A stretch of 64,000 nucleotides of DNA from NCBI GenBank assembly GCA_963932465.1, contig OZ010792.1, positions 280,719,836 to 280,783,835 on the forward strand, read 5' to 3'. Below the pieces are notes generated by a model. It did no database searches and had not been told where the DNA came from. It saw only the letters and a list, made by a program, of their open reading frames with translations. This document shows, in pieces, positions 21,471 to 32,750 of the stretch (position 1 is its first letter; the number at the start of each line of letters is the position of its first letter). This DNA comes from Maratus speciosus. Lineage: Eukaryota; Arthropoda; Arachnida; Araneae; Salticidae. The translations under genes and the position numbers were made by a program.

Positions 21471-22255
21471 CAGTCGGACCTCGTTATCCCGACACTCGGT
21501 TTTTACGTCACTCCGCTTATGACGTCAGTTTTTCAAAGTCCCGATTCTCTTTATATGATTTTAATGTAAATAAACTCCGGATTTTACGTCGTTAAATATT
21601 TTCCGACTCCGGATATCCCGACGGTTTAGAAATTTGTCCAATTTTCATAATTCATCTTATAAGCACGGAAATTAAGCGGTAAGAAATGTCTTAGCCAAAC
21701 TTTTCACAAAATCGTAAAATTGTCTAAAATACTCATTGGGATAAATGAGAAATTTTAATTTAATCCTTTATCTGAATAAATGGTGCTTTCTTGTGGTTAC
21801 ACGACGTTTTTCATCCGATTAAAACCGAAGCATTGCATTGCATTGAAAGTGAAACGACCAGAAACTATCTAAGATCCGTTTCTGAAACAACGAATATTGA
21901 TTACAATTCATTGTATAATATTAAAAAAAGAATTGTAGGAAGCACATCTAGGGATAAGCAAACCTTAATTCATCAATATTTCATATAACAATAAAAAAAC
22001 AAGTCATCATAAATCGGATTTGTATTCTTTTCAATTTTGTTTCTGTGTCTATTTTGTTTAATTGTTTAATTATTTGTTTGACTGTTTTATTGCTTAAAAC
22101 TGCAAGAACAGTTATGAATTTAAAATTGTCTTAAATTAATTAAAAATACAGCTTTTTATAAACATATTTTTCTCCAACTCCGGTTACCGCGACACTCCGC
22201 TTATGACGACACTTTTTTCTGGACGCTAGAGTGTCGGGATAACGAGTTTCGACTG
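21471..22255 (+). mobile_element. Pogo/Tigger-type deletion derivative, copy 2
   Basis: Element of 785 bp between TA dinucleotides (21469-21470 and 22256-22257). The left end is CAGTCGGACCTCGTTATCCC. The right end, read inward, is CAGTCGAAACTCGTTATCCC. It is collinear with 8309-9156 but lacks about 70 bp upstream of the coding remnant. Both copies share the same join between 5' sequence and late coding sequence, so they descend from one internally deleted, non-autonomous founder. Confidence 0.93.
21791..21988 (+). pseudogene. Tigger-type transposase C-terminal remnant, copy 2
   Basis: This 65-codon frame is homologous to 8679-8894. From the shared VFHP motif onward it gives KTEALHCIE, NYLRSVSETTNIDY, SLYNI, KRIVGSTS and a final KQTLIHQYFI. 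The catalytic DDE domain and N-terminal helices are missing. The end fits the PCNA-interacting pattern Q-x-x-I-x-x-Y-F at its last residues. The reading frame is open in both copies, although they differ by substitutions and a small in-frame difference after HCIE. That could be chance over such a short span, or recent origin from an active source. Confidence 0.75.
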
Positions 22256-23349
22256 TAGTTATAATTTAGAATAATTTTATTAAATTATATTCTCACAAGT
22301 TCTTTCTTATAAATACATTAATATTTATTAAAAACATAAAAATAGCTTACTTTTTTAAGGTACAAAAAACTAAACGTGAAGAAAAGGATACATTTTAGTC
22401 ACCTAATTGCTCTATCAAGTGCTTTATCACAAATTGGCAAAATATGCAGGATATTTGTTTGAGAAAAATTAAATTATACATCAACTTTTAGTGCTCCGTT
22501 AAGTCAAATTGATGTTCTTAATATTTTCCAAGCGAAATTATTTTGTGAACATTAATAAAATCAAATTTCACTTCGACAAATAAATAGATATCGAATTAAA
22601 TCAATTGATGGGCAGAGAGATCAAATTATTGAATGGGCTCGCGCCCCACGGGCACATATAAGTTGGCGCCATTGCTTAAAACAATTTTTAATAACAAAAA
22701 ATATTTCGTTATTTTACAGTGTGTTTAATTTATAAAGTTAAATATTTCTTTCATACAAATATAGTTTTTTTTTCTGGGAGGGGGGGGGGGCATAGCTTAC
22801 ATCACCAAGAGAGTATAAATACTAATAGAATCTATTGCATATTCTGGAATTTATTCAATTTGCTAATACCAAATTTAAAAGCTACCATTTTATCAGCTGG
22901 CATTAACATTTATGCGTGAATTCATAAATATGAAAATTTCATCTATTGGGATTTCAAAAATAAATAAACATACACCGGGCGTCTAAGACCAGCCACATGT
23001 GTTGCCGGAGCACATAATCATTAATCCATATTTATAAATATTTGAGTTGCGTATAAAAGGCATTTAAGATTTTGAATGTGATTATATATATAAATATTTA
23101 TGAAAAGATAAAATCTGCCTTGTTATTTATAGTTAATTTAAAATTATTTTAAAACATCCTCCATAGGTAAATTTACTGTTTTACCTATGGAGCAATTTTA
23201 CAAAAGTTCTTTTTGCACGCAGAACTAACTGCAATATTGTGGTGCAGATTTTTAAATCTGCAGGACTAATCAAACATTTAAAAAATCAAATTATCTCTGC
23301 ACTATATATTTTTACATTTTAAAAAGTTAAAACAATTGTATTCAGAAAA
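22256..23349. other. AT-rich stretch with a small perfect hairpin
   Basis: CTCCATAGGTAAA and TTTACCTATGGAG (23159-23192) form a perfect 13-bp stem with an 8-nt loop. An 11-nt G run lies at about 22781. Nothing else is recognised. Confidence 0.5.
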
Positions 23350-23475
23350 TGCCCAATTTATTATAGAAAATTTCCTGCCCTTAAGAATTCAAAACATGCC
23401 CTTTAGAATTAAAAAAGTGCCATTTCTCATCGATAGCATCCTGCCCTTTTTAAACCTAGGGGAAACTGTGGCTTC
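23350..23475 (-). mobile_element. Fragment of an old repeat shared with 28240-28354
   Basis: Shared blocks are TGCCCTTTAGAATTAAA, TTTCTCAYCG, AGCAYCCTGCCCTTTTT and AAACCTARGGGAAACT. The end, read inward, is CAGTTTCCCCTAGG. It probably represents one terminus of the element whose larger copy surrounds 27588. Confidence 0.6.
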
Positions 23476-24158
23476 ATCCTTCATATTTTAATTATTTTAA
23501 AAAATACATATATTATGAGTATAGTATACCGCAACCTACTTAATGTAGCAAACGCATGTTTGCGACCCGCCAGAATAAAAGGTTGGCTATAGCTGGCTTA
23601 GTCATACGTATAGTTAGTACAGAGCTGATGAAATAACCCCATTTGTGCTGATAATTTTAGGAAATTTCATTGCTATCAATGCAAATGCTCACGGGCACTG
23701 TGCATTATTAATGAGTAAATGAAATACGCTGGTAAACCCTCAGGACCAAACTGTCACCATTAAGTGCATTAAATAATATATTAATTTTATACCACTGCTC
23801 AGTCAGCTAAATATTTGTGGAACAATCAGCATACATTAGAAGCTGAGAACGTCATGAATTTGTATGATGATTAACGCATGGTAAAGTCTTACTAGGAATG
23901 TTTCTCGTTTAAAGCACGTTGTAAATAAATTCAATTTGTTAAAGAATGCACAAAAAAAAGGGGGGGGGGGGTTCTAAAAAGAATAGTTAATAGAAAAGAG
24001 ATAATAGCTAAAGAATAACAGTTAATGATTTATTGAATAATGCACTAATTAGTGATGATCTGAAATTAATTTTAACGTTTATCACTTTCGGTATAAGGGT
24101 CATGTATAGGGTTGCGTACTATTCTTATTTTTGATCACCACTACTTCCGAATAGCAAT
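23476..24158. other. Non-coding stretch with poly-G run
   Basis: No gene is recognised. A 10-nt G run follows an A run near 23949-23970. The segment 23540-23760 is slightly GC-richer. Confidence 0.5.
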
Positions 24159-24536
24159 CGGGTGTCGATGCAGGTTTTTATTCTTGGGGCCATTTGTGAA
24201 AAGTAAAAGTTATGTTTGTGAATTTTATTATATTTTTGCGAAAAATAACATTTTGTAACGAAAGTTGAAATCCAGTTACTGATTCGAACCAAGAATTTAT
24301 GAATAAAAACTTCTTTAAATCCCCTTGCTAAAGTTTGTTTTTATGACCTGGTTTTATTTACAAACTACACATTTTAAAACAGTTTTTATGAAAAAGAATG
24401 TTACGAAGGAGGCCTATTTTATTAAAAGGAATTTTGTGAAAGGGCCTGTTTTATCAAGTTCATTTTTGTGAAGGGGCCCATTTTATTAAATAGATTTTTG
24501 TCTCAAGGTCCCAAATTTTGCCTGGATCGACACCTG
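24159..24536 (-). mobile_element. MITE with 5-bp target duplication, copy 2
   Basis: Reverse-orientation relative of 19230-19576. The left end is CGGGTGTCGATGCAGG. The right end, read inward, is CAGGTGTCGATCCAGGC. It is flanked by GCAAT at 24154-24158 and 24537-24541. The repeats TTCACAAAA...TTTAATAAAATRGGCC recur tandemly near the right end, as in the other copy, and the interior shares TAACTGGATTTCAWCTTT. The independent duplication (GCAAT here, CATGC there) confirms the boundaries. Confidence 0.85.
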
Positions 24537-25115
24537 GCAATTTTTGCCTAATCTAATCAGATTTACTGCATTTAAAATAACACGAAAAGTGCCATTCGAA
24601 ACAGTGGTACTCAAAAATAAGTTATTCCCAAAGAGGGGGGGGAGACAGCACGACACTATTTTTTATTCATTTTTTCTCTTCTTCAAGCCGTTATATGTAT
24701 TGTTTTTTCTTAAAAAAGAAACAAAAACGCCGAGAACTTATAGCAGCTGAAGTTATAGCTATAAACATACGAGGTATTTATTGAATTTGTTGTCAGTTCA
24801 CCTATATTAAAAGTTTTCTATCTGCCTCCGCCCCGCCAAGTCTCCATTTCTTGTTTAATTCTGTAGTGACAACAGCGCATTTACATATCAAAATATCTCT
24901 TTGAAATGTTCTTTGAAACTGTAAACACCGAATTTCTTCTTTTCCATTTTTTTCAACTGCATTTTTAAAGTCCAGTTCAGATTCTATTGAGGAATAAATA
25001 ATAAAATTTAAAATATTAAAATTAATTTAATATTAATATTTGAATTCTTTACAATAATCTGTCGTAAATCACTTAAGATATTTTTAAATCTAAAACAAGA
25101 AAATCATTATCAATG

Positions 25116-25378
25116 AAGTGGCGTAATGAGGTGAAGAGGGCTATTTTCCCGGGTTCTAAATTTTTAGTGTTCCATGTAAAACTATAGCATTAAGTAGTAA
25201 TAAATAGAATACAAAGTAAAACATTCCTATTTATTTTCCGGGGTTCCTCTAAATTTTTAGGAGCGCCAAAAAAATTGTTCCGTGTAAAATTATAGCATAA
25301 AAATGTACAATAAATGTACTGAGAAGATGGCACAACATCTTGAAGTGCTTCGGGAGCTCAAAGCCTACCCCGTGACTT
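25116..25378. mobile_element. Possible decayed hAT-type element
   Basis: Starts AAGTGGCGTAATGAGG. The opposite end, read inward, is AAGTCACGGGGTAGG. Both resemble CAGTGGCG-type hAT ends. The interior has a direct duplication of about 55 bp (TATTTTCCSGGGTTC, CTAAATTTTTAG, TGTTCCRTGTAAAA, TATAGCATAA). No target duplication was found. Confidence 0.35.
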
Positions 25379-27450
25379 GTCATTACTTTATTCAAGGTCT
25401 TTTTTTTTAATTTTTTTTTTTTTTAACAAATATTACGAGCAGTTTAAAAGCTTGAAATTTTAATATTGAGAAACATTAACTACTTAAACTGAAATAAAAG
25501 CAGTTTGATCTGCAAGGATAAAAAGGCCATTTTGGAAAGGAAAAAGAAAAAAAAAAAAAAAATAGTAAATGAAAGTGAATTAAAAGAGATGAAGATAAAT
25601 AATAAAAGCGCAAAACATTCTTATTTATTTCAATAACATTTATTTTACGAAAATTGTTGAGCAAACACATTATTTTTTTTTTCTTTTTCAAATGACATTA
25701 ATGTTTAATTGGTTGATCCAAAAAGATATTGAAAATTTTGAAAATATGGCTAGTCAAAGGATACTCCAAAACCATAAAACGGAAAATCGTGGATCCGCGA
25801 AGGATTTTCTTCTTTGGCTTTAAGGGAAAACTATCATGATTCTGTACGTTTACTTCATTACACAAGCATACAACATTAAATGGGAGAAGTGTTTTTTCCC
25901 CCCTTTTCCTCTCCCTCGTTGAAAAAGAATTTTTGTTTGTGTGAAGCATACAAGATTAATTGAACAAATTTGAAATATAATCTCATCATTTTTGTATTAT
26001 TTTTTCATGAAAATGTATGCTTTGAATTTCTGCTTGCATACGAAAGTTTGAAATTAATTACTTGGTGTGAAGAATTAATTCCTCATGCCACATTAATTAT
26101 AATTTAAACAAAAGTTAACAATATCAGAGGTGTTTGCACTTATGCTTAAAAAATCTTGAAATTGCGTAAAAGGGAAAATAGGACCAGTGAGACGATTAAA
26201 ATTTTATAGTAATAATTTGATTGTAAATCAACAAAATACGCTAAATGTTCTTGTAAAAATTAAAATTCTGAAATTACAAAGAATACTTTCTTAAATTTCT
26301 ATCTATTAAACATGTTTTCTTAATGCTTACTCAAAAATAATTAATAAAATGACGTGAAACCAGGAGGAAAAATTCCTATGGACAATCATCCATTTAATTT
26401 ATTAACAATACATTCCTGGGATCGATTTTTTTGTTTGTTTGTTTTTCTCGCTGAAGTTTTCTTTACGGATAAGCATATTTTATTCACAAAATACACATTT
26501 TAAATTCTATAAAAAATAAAAGTAATCAATAAAGTCTTGGCGGAGTAGAAATAAACCATGAAGCTATTTAAATTTCTAAGGTAAAAGCTGTTTCCTTTTC
26601 TTTTCTAATAAATAAACAGGCAATTTTAGTCTGCTTTCATAAGTTTACTTATGTACAAATCCAGTAACACAGTTTAGCACTTTATGCTTAAATTATGACT
26701 TTACCTTCAAAGACCGTCCTCAAACAACCCATTCTTTATTTTTAAAAAGATACCAAAAATTATTCTCTTGAACTGATAATAGCGGCGCCAATGTACAAAC
26801 AAAATATAAAAATACACTCCCATGAGTTTGTTATCATTTTATAAAGCATTTTACAAGAGCAAATGTCATCTTCAGCATTATTTTTTGGAAGCATCTACTC
26901 TTTCTGTTTCTCACGATGTGATAATTCTCAGAAAGCTTTGCTTAGTTCGCCAAGCATTGATTATTCAACCGTTGTTAGAATGCAGTAATGCCATAAAGGA
27001 TTACGTCGTTCTCAAACGTGCAATTTGTTTTCATCAACTGTAGATTAGGTAATTTTAAAGAAATCTATCATCGTGATTACCGCCAAAGGAAATAGAAGAA
27101 AAAATATTTTTAATCTTTCTTTTTTTTTTTTTTTTTTTTCGGTAAGATCGCGTTCTGATAAGATTGGATATTGATTTATTGCGTTACAGGATTTTTGTTT
27201 TGAATATCATTAAAAGAAGATCAGATAACTAAATCGAAATGGCAGTTTTTCTAATATTTTAAATTGTTAAATAAGTGAAAATGGAAAGACGAGCGCATTT
27301 TTCTCTTTACTGCATAGTATTTAAAAATCTAATTTTCAAATTAATATTTTAATTCGCAGGAAAAGGAACAAAAAATAGATTTAAAAAAAAAAATGAAAAT
27401 TCAAGAATTAAATGATGATGATAATACATAAACAACCAGAATCGAGACTC
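25379..27450. other. Long AT-rich non-coding stretch
   Basis: Two kilobases with homopolymers (T run at 27119-27139, A run at 25548-25561) and no recognisable gene or element boundary. Confidence 0.5.
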
Positions 27451-27587
27451 CAGAGTTCCGCCCAGGCAGTTTCAGGAGGGTGCTGCACGCTGCAGTCCAC
27501 CTGCCTTTGGTTTACAAATTAGCACCCCTCTTGCCCCTCATTAAAAAAATTAGTAACTTTCTTGCCCCTCATCCAAATAATTAGCAC

Positions 27588-28093
27588 CAGGGCTTAATTT
27601 GCGCCGGAGCCCAGCTCCGGCACTTGTATGTTTTTAGTAAATATTTAAATATTGGTAGGAATTCACCGGAGCTCATAAATACAGGGCTCCGGAGCCCAGT
27701 GCAATTTGTAGCTAATCATTTTTATGCAAAAATGCATAGCTACGAACTATTCCATTTTAGTGTTAACACTATTTTCGAATCATAATCCTTACCATATTTA
27801 ATCGCAGAATTCTGCAATTAATTAACACTAAAACTAGGCAAAGATTACGATTCGGAAGGAATGATAACTAAAAAGTGGAATAGTTGGGCAGTTAAGTATA
27901 TGCTGATTGATATTAATTTTTTTTATTTTGCTAAAGAAAAAAAATGCTTTAAATTTTGCAAATAATGTACGAATTATAAATATGCAGATTGGAGTGACAG
28001 ATGGGGGAGGATGGGGGGAAACGGTACAATTGTCGTACTGGTACCACATAATATTAGGGCTCCGGTACTTTTTTTCTTAGAAATTAAGCCCTG
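27588..28093 (+). mobile_element. hAT-type non-autonomous element, nested
   Basis: Starts CAGGGCTTAATTTGCGCC and ends AGAAATTAAGCCCTG. It has a perfect 8-bp duplication ATTAGCAC at 27580-27587 and 28094-28101. Subterminal GCTCCGG and CCGGAGC motifs recur four or more times in both orientations, as expected for transposase-binding sites. It lies inside an older element (27451-28354) and itself contains a palindrome (27750-27895). Confidence 0.93.
27750..27895. repeat. Palindrome nested inside the hAT-type element
   Basis: CTATTCCATTTTAG pairs with CTAAAAAGTGGAATAG, and TTCGAATCATAATCCTTACC with a diverged inverse near 27840. The centre has TTTAATCGCAGAATTCTGC, a word also found in the centres of 31236-31430 and 43434-43645, so this may be a third insertion level. 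Confidence 0.6.
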
Positions 28094-28354
28094 ATTAGCA
28101 CCCTTCTTGCATCTCAGTAAGTTTTTTTTAAAAAAGTACCCTTTTCCTTTTTGCATAATAAAAATGCTTACATAGTAAAAACTGACTCAATGTTGTCTTG
28201 AAAGGCTTTAAAAATCGAAAGAATAAATTTTAAAATAAAGTACCCTTAAGAATACGAAAAGCACCCTAAAGTATCCATAAAGTGCCCTTTAGAATTAAAG
28301 TGTCCTTTCTCACCGTCAGCACCCTGCCCTTTTTTAAACCTAAGGGAAACTCTA

Positions 28355-30066
28355 CCATTAGTTAAATATACTTTTTACACAAGTAAAAAGCATAAATACC
28401 TTTTTAATTTTATTATTATTATTATTATTTTTTTTTTTTTTTGAATGTACGCAAATATACGGAAATGCATGTTTGACATAACGAAAAGGGAATAAAAATG
28501 TTCATCAAGCTTAACTATATTATTAATTTATTTAGTGAAAAAAAATATTGTTAAGACTTTAATTATGTATAATGATATATGTATTACTTTAAAGTTTAGG
28601 TAAAAATAATCAATGAAAACTATTCACTGGTGTAGGCTCACCATTTAATAACGTCGATAGTATAAAAAATGAGAAAGACAGAGAATAAAAAGTACCTTTT
28701 TAGTTTTTGGAATTTATGGGCCGAACAAATAATACGATGCGAACAGAATATACGCACAAAAAAGCAAGACTGAAAATAGTTTTCAATTCTATCTACTAAG
28801 TCAATAAAGCTGGATCTTTCGCGCGCGACGTAAAAACATATTAGGAAAAGATTTATAACACTCACAACAAATATGATAATTTATAAGCATCGATTTTGTA
28901 CAGAAAGTGGATTAATAAAAAATGCAGCATAAATGCACAGTTTTGATTTACTTCTAAAATTATCATTAAATCGAAATAATGAATAAATTTGCATATAAAG
29001 AAAGTAACATCTTTAAACTATCTTAAATATTCATCCTAATTCAACATATTCGTGTAAAACAGCAGTAAATTTCTGGAATAGTCTTATTAAAACAAGCGTT
29101 CGCCCCGTTTCCTTATTTGCGCTTGGTTTCTTTAAAAAGAAAACTACAGAAGTCCTGACAGGAAGTTCGAAAAGAGCTTAAAACTTTAAAAAGAAAATTT
29201 TGCATAAAAATGCTGTAACTACAGATACACACGAAAAAGAACGATTTATTTTTTGAAAGCTTCTCCCATTTCGCAAATAGCCAAAAATCACGGAAAAAAC
29301 ATGAGATCTGCTATTTCAAGAACGCATTCTAAATTAACTTTCCTCTAAAAAATGACCAATTAAGCTTTATGGAATTTTGCTATGGGTTTATGAATCAGAT
29401 GCTGCCATATTTGCTGGGATTTAATAAAGTTGCCACAAAAAAGGTTAATTTTTCCAAATCGTTTGCTTCGTTTAAGATAAAACGTTCCATTCTTATGAAA
29501 AGTATGGTGAAATCGATAAAAAGATCTGAAAATAAATTCAGGAATGCACTTTGTTCTGTAGTTTGGCGATTTTGAATATTATGAGAAATGGAACGCCTTT
29601 TTCAATAACTGAAAAACCTTAAAGATATATTTAATAATAATAAATTACAGAAAACATTTGCTACTTCTGAGATTTATTTAAAAAATCGCATATTGGCAAT
29701 GGACCTCTAGGTCCGTTCGCTGATCGAGTTATACATTTTATCATATTTCATTTCTAGTAAGAAAAGCAAATAATAATAAAACTTTCTTCGTGGTATCCAA
29801 ATGTCCATTACTATTTGCGATTACATGATCAATATTATTTTCAATGAAAAAAATGCTCATTTCTTTCTAAAATCACAAGGAGAAAGACAATAAAAAAATA
29901 TGTGGTGCGAATCAATAGATACAATGAATTTTGTGTAACATAAATGATATAATAATAAATAAGGACTTTACATCGTATACTCAAACTGGAAAACAGTAAG
30001 TTTCTATCCACCGTAACTTTATTCCGAGATTTTAGACAAAGATGTAAAAACTAAAATCAGAAAAAT
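28355..30066. other. AT-rich non-coding stretch
   Basis: Contains an ATT microsatellite and T run (28413-28442). Short frames such as the one at 29369-29575 are AT-driven and unrecognised. Confidence 0.5.
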
Positions 30067-30276
30067 AAAAATTATACTTAACGTTTCGGTTTATCTTTAA
30101 AAACGTCACCAGGAGGCGTTAATTTTCTAAACTACAAATCGGCAAAAAATTCTTTGCACGTTACATTCACGTCTTCGAGAATAACGTGTAAAGAATTTTT
30201 TGCCGATTTGAATTTTAGAAAATTATCTCCTGCTGATGGTTTTAAAGATAAACCGAAACGTAGAGTATAATTTTAC
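30067..30276. mobile_element. Palindromic foldback element
   Basis: Arms of about 90 bp. The left begins AAAATTATACTTAACGTTTC and contains GGTTTATCTTTAAAA and AATCGGCAAAAAATTCTTT. The right mirrors these and ends GTAGAGTATAATTTT. A short unpaired centre lies near 30165. No coding content is present. Confidence 0.88.
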
Positions 30277-31235
30277 TTTGGATAGCAACTTATTGATTTA
30301 TTTTAATGCCGATGATACCGATGACCACACATGCGACAGCACAAGAAATGCAAAAGTGAGCTTTGTAAATAAATATTAACTTTAAAAAGTGTACAGGAAA
30401 TCAAAACAGGGAGCTCAAAAACTTTGACTGGCTGTGGAAACTTAAAACAAGCAGGGTGAAAGAAGAAAGATAACGAAACAAAATCCATAATTAACAGTGA
30501 GTATATTTACAAAAATTACCAACTGCTGAGTGAGTAACGGCTCTAGAGTGAATTTATTGAGTCATTAGAACTTCACTACTATCTTTAGCCGATAAGATTG
30601 AAATTCCAACGCGATTTGAGAAAGTTTTCTCATCTGCCCATTGAAAGATAGCAATCAACTAACAGTAAACATATACTTCCTGTCCAATTAGAAACCGCTG
30701 TACACACAGATGATATAATAGATGCATGACATTGCTGGCGAAATCGAGAAATCTGATTATCTGAAAAAGAAATGAATCAACAGGTGTTGACAAAGTTTTC
30801 AATGACGTTATGGCGATATCATACAATCAAGATAGGTTCAGTAAATTGCATCCGATCCGATGAATAACATCCGGGTCAAATTTATAACCCAATTAAAATA
30901 GCTGTCACCGAGATATACCCTTACAAGTTATAATCTGTTGTAGTTAGGCGGCCACTGAAAAATAACTTTTTCTGCCTAAAAAAAAGAAAATCAGTTACTT
31001 GTTCATGCTTATTTAGATATTATTTGTTTCAAGACATAAGGTTTTCCGTTATCTGTTAAAAAGGGAAAACTGAATCGAAAATTAATATGGCTATTTTTTG
31101 AGTTAAGAAAAACATAAAAGAAAAACGGAAAATCAAAAGATGACAAATCCAAAAATCTGTGCGTGGATTTAAAAAGAATCGGAACAAGCAATACATAGGC
31201 AATTTTCTCAAAATTAAATTTCTTTGCTTTATCAA
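30277..31235. other. Less AT-biased unique stretch
   Basis: The part at 30500-30960 has a more even base composition than most of the window and no internal repeats. I find no frame with recognisable protein. It could be an old decayed element or a functional non-coding segment. Confidence 0.4.
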
Positions 31236-31430
31236 CCCCTTCGCAACGACCTTTTGGTAAATTTCTTTTAATGTTTGGACATTACTATTTTCGCCTTATT
31301 TAATCGCAAATTCTGTAATAAGATAAGGCGAAAATTACAGTTCGTAAACAGTGGTATTCAAATATAAAGACTTTGTGCACTGTATATGTCACGTACACAT
31401 GCCTTTTCATCGCGAATTGCTTATCTTAAT
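31236..31430. mobile_element. Small palindromic MITE with CCCCTTCGC end
   Basis: The left is CAACCCCTTCGCAACGACC. The right, read inward, is GCAATTCGCGATGAAAAGGC. The centre is a strong inverted repeat TTTTCGCCTTATTTAATCGC ... AAGATAAGGCGAAAA. It is related to 43434-43645 by the centre and by the TTCG-containing ends. Preservation of the ends is poor. Confidence 0.5.
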
Positions 31431-32386
31431 ACCAATAAGAAAAGATGGAACATTTATATCTAAAAACAGATTCATATACATAGTCCAAGTTCTTTAATTT
31501 GTAAATCTACTGAAAATGTACTAAACGATATTATTAGTGGCATATTTTTCCGTTAAACTCCCCATGCCTTTTAAATTAATATTTGGGAATAAACTGAAAA
31601 TTTTTCAGCATACATATTTTTAATTTTTTAAATATTTTGTCTATCCTTTATTTCCGATAATGATTTTAACAAATATTTGTGGGAAACATTTAGGTTACGA
31701 AATTTATATGCAGCAAACACTTAATCTGTTTATTTTAACCAAATACATAACGAGAATAACATGGTTGAGATAAAGATATTTTGTCATATTTTAATAAATA
31801 TTTATCGATGGAGCTTTCAATTTTCTAAGTTTTTATGTATGCATAAATATGTTATGTAATGCTTACTTTGATAAAAAAGATTGCTGAATCACTAGAAAAA
31901 ACAAATTATGCTCGTCATACATTATTCATAAACAAGACGAACGAATATATATATACAAAACTGTATTTCCCACGTTTTTATCAACTTTAGCATCTATGAC
32001 TGTACGTAATAAAAAGGTTTAGTGAGAATTTCCAAAGCACATACACTGAAGACATTTAAGAACATATTTAAGAAATTCTTTTCTATAATTTTTTTTTTAA
32101 ATATAACTGGCTATATTATTTGTAGGTTCCTACACGTTATATATTTTTTCGCGTTAATACAACCCGAGTAAGAGTTGGCTATATAATTGTTTGTAAACGC
32201 CATTCCAGAAAAATTCCAGATGAAGCGCACACATATGGCATAATGAATTACGCACATATGGCTTTTCACAGTATTATTTATGGATTCCAAAACACAAATT
32301 TGTAATTGTATATCTATTCATCTCCAACATAATTGGGAAAAATAATAATAATAAAGCCGAGACCTGCAGACCTTCAAAATTTTCAG
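31431..32386. other. AT-rich stretch, nothing recognised
   Basis: No element ends or genes. CGCACACATATGGC and CGCACATATGGC occur close together at about 32227 and 32251. Confidence 0.5.
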
Positions 32387-32394
32387 TTGGCAAC

Positions 32395-32561
32395 CAGAGT
32401 TGTAGTGGGTAGCTGCCCGGGTACCCGCCCAGCTACTCACCCGGGCTGTTTTTTTTTTTTTTACAAAAAACCCAGGTTTTTTACAACCTTAAGGGTTGTA
32501 GTGGGTAGCTGCCCGGGTACCCACCCAGCTACCCGCCCGGGCCGGGTTTTTTACAACCCTG
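32395..32561 (+). mobile_element. Dimeric GC-rich hAT-type MITE
   Basis: The left end is CAGAGTTGTAGTGGG. The right end, read inward, is CAGGGTTGTAAAAAACCCGG. It has a perfect 8-bp duplication TTGGCAAC (32387-32394 and 32562-32569). The element holds two tandem units of about 75-85 bp. Each has GGTTGTAGTGGGTAGCTGCC, CGGGTACCC, CCAGCTAC and CCCGGG, and the units meet at the palindrome ACAACCTTAAGGGTTGT. It is far more GC-rich than its surroundings. The 99-codon frame across it is a by-product. Confidence 0.92.
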
Positions 32562-32750
32562 TTGGCAACTCAACTCAATATGCAATTATATATAGCATTC
32601 TTGAAAATGATTTGTTTATCACAGAGGAATGAAAAATTGTTTAGTTCAACAAAATAAATCAACTTTCTGGTAATTTTAATTTACATACGCTGAGAGGTAA
32701 CTTGCGGAATATAGGTTACTGCATAATTTACAGATATTTTATAGCATATA

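Larger units (their letters stand above)
27451..28354. mobile_element. Old element with inverted CAGAGTTTCCC-like ends
   Basis: The left end is CAGAGTTCCGCCCAGGCAG. The right end, read inward, is TAGAGTTTCCCTTAGG. Subterminal GGAGGGTGCTG and GGCAGGGTGCTG match in inverted order. Near both ends there are tandem short units around TTAGCACCC/CTTGCCCCTCA. It has been split by the hAT-type element at 27588-28093. No target duplication remains visible. A terminal fragment of the family is at 23350. Confidence 0.5.

Noticed and set aside
25476..25691. Lysine-rich minus-strand frame
   Set aside because: It is generated by A/T homopolymers, and nothing supports coding.
32333..32632. 99-codon frame with a duplicated GSCPGT-like peptide
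   Set aside because: The duplicated peptide is the translated dimeric MITE at 32395-32561.
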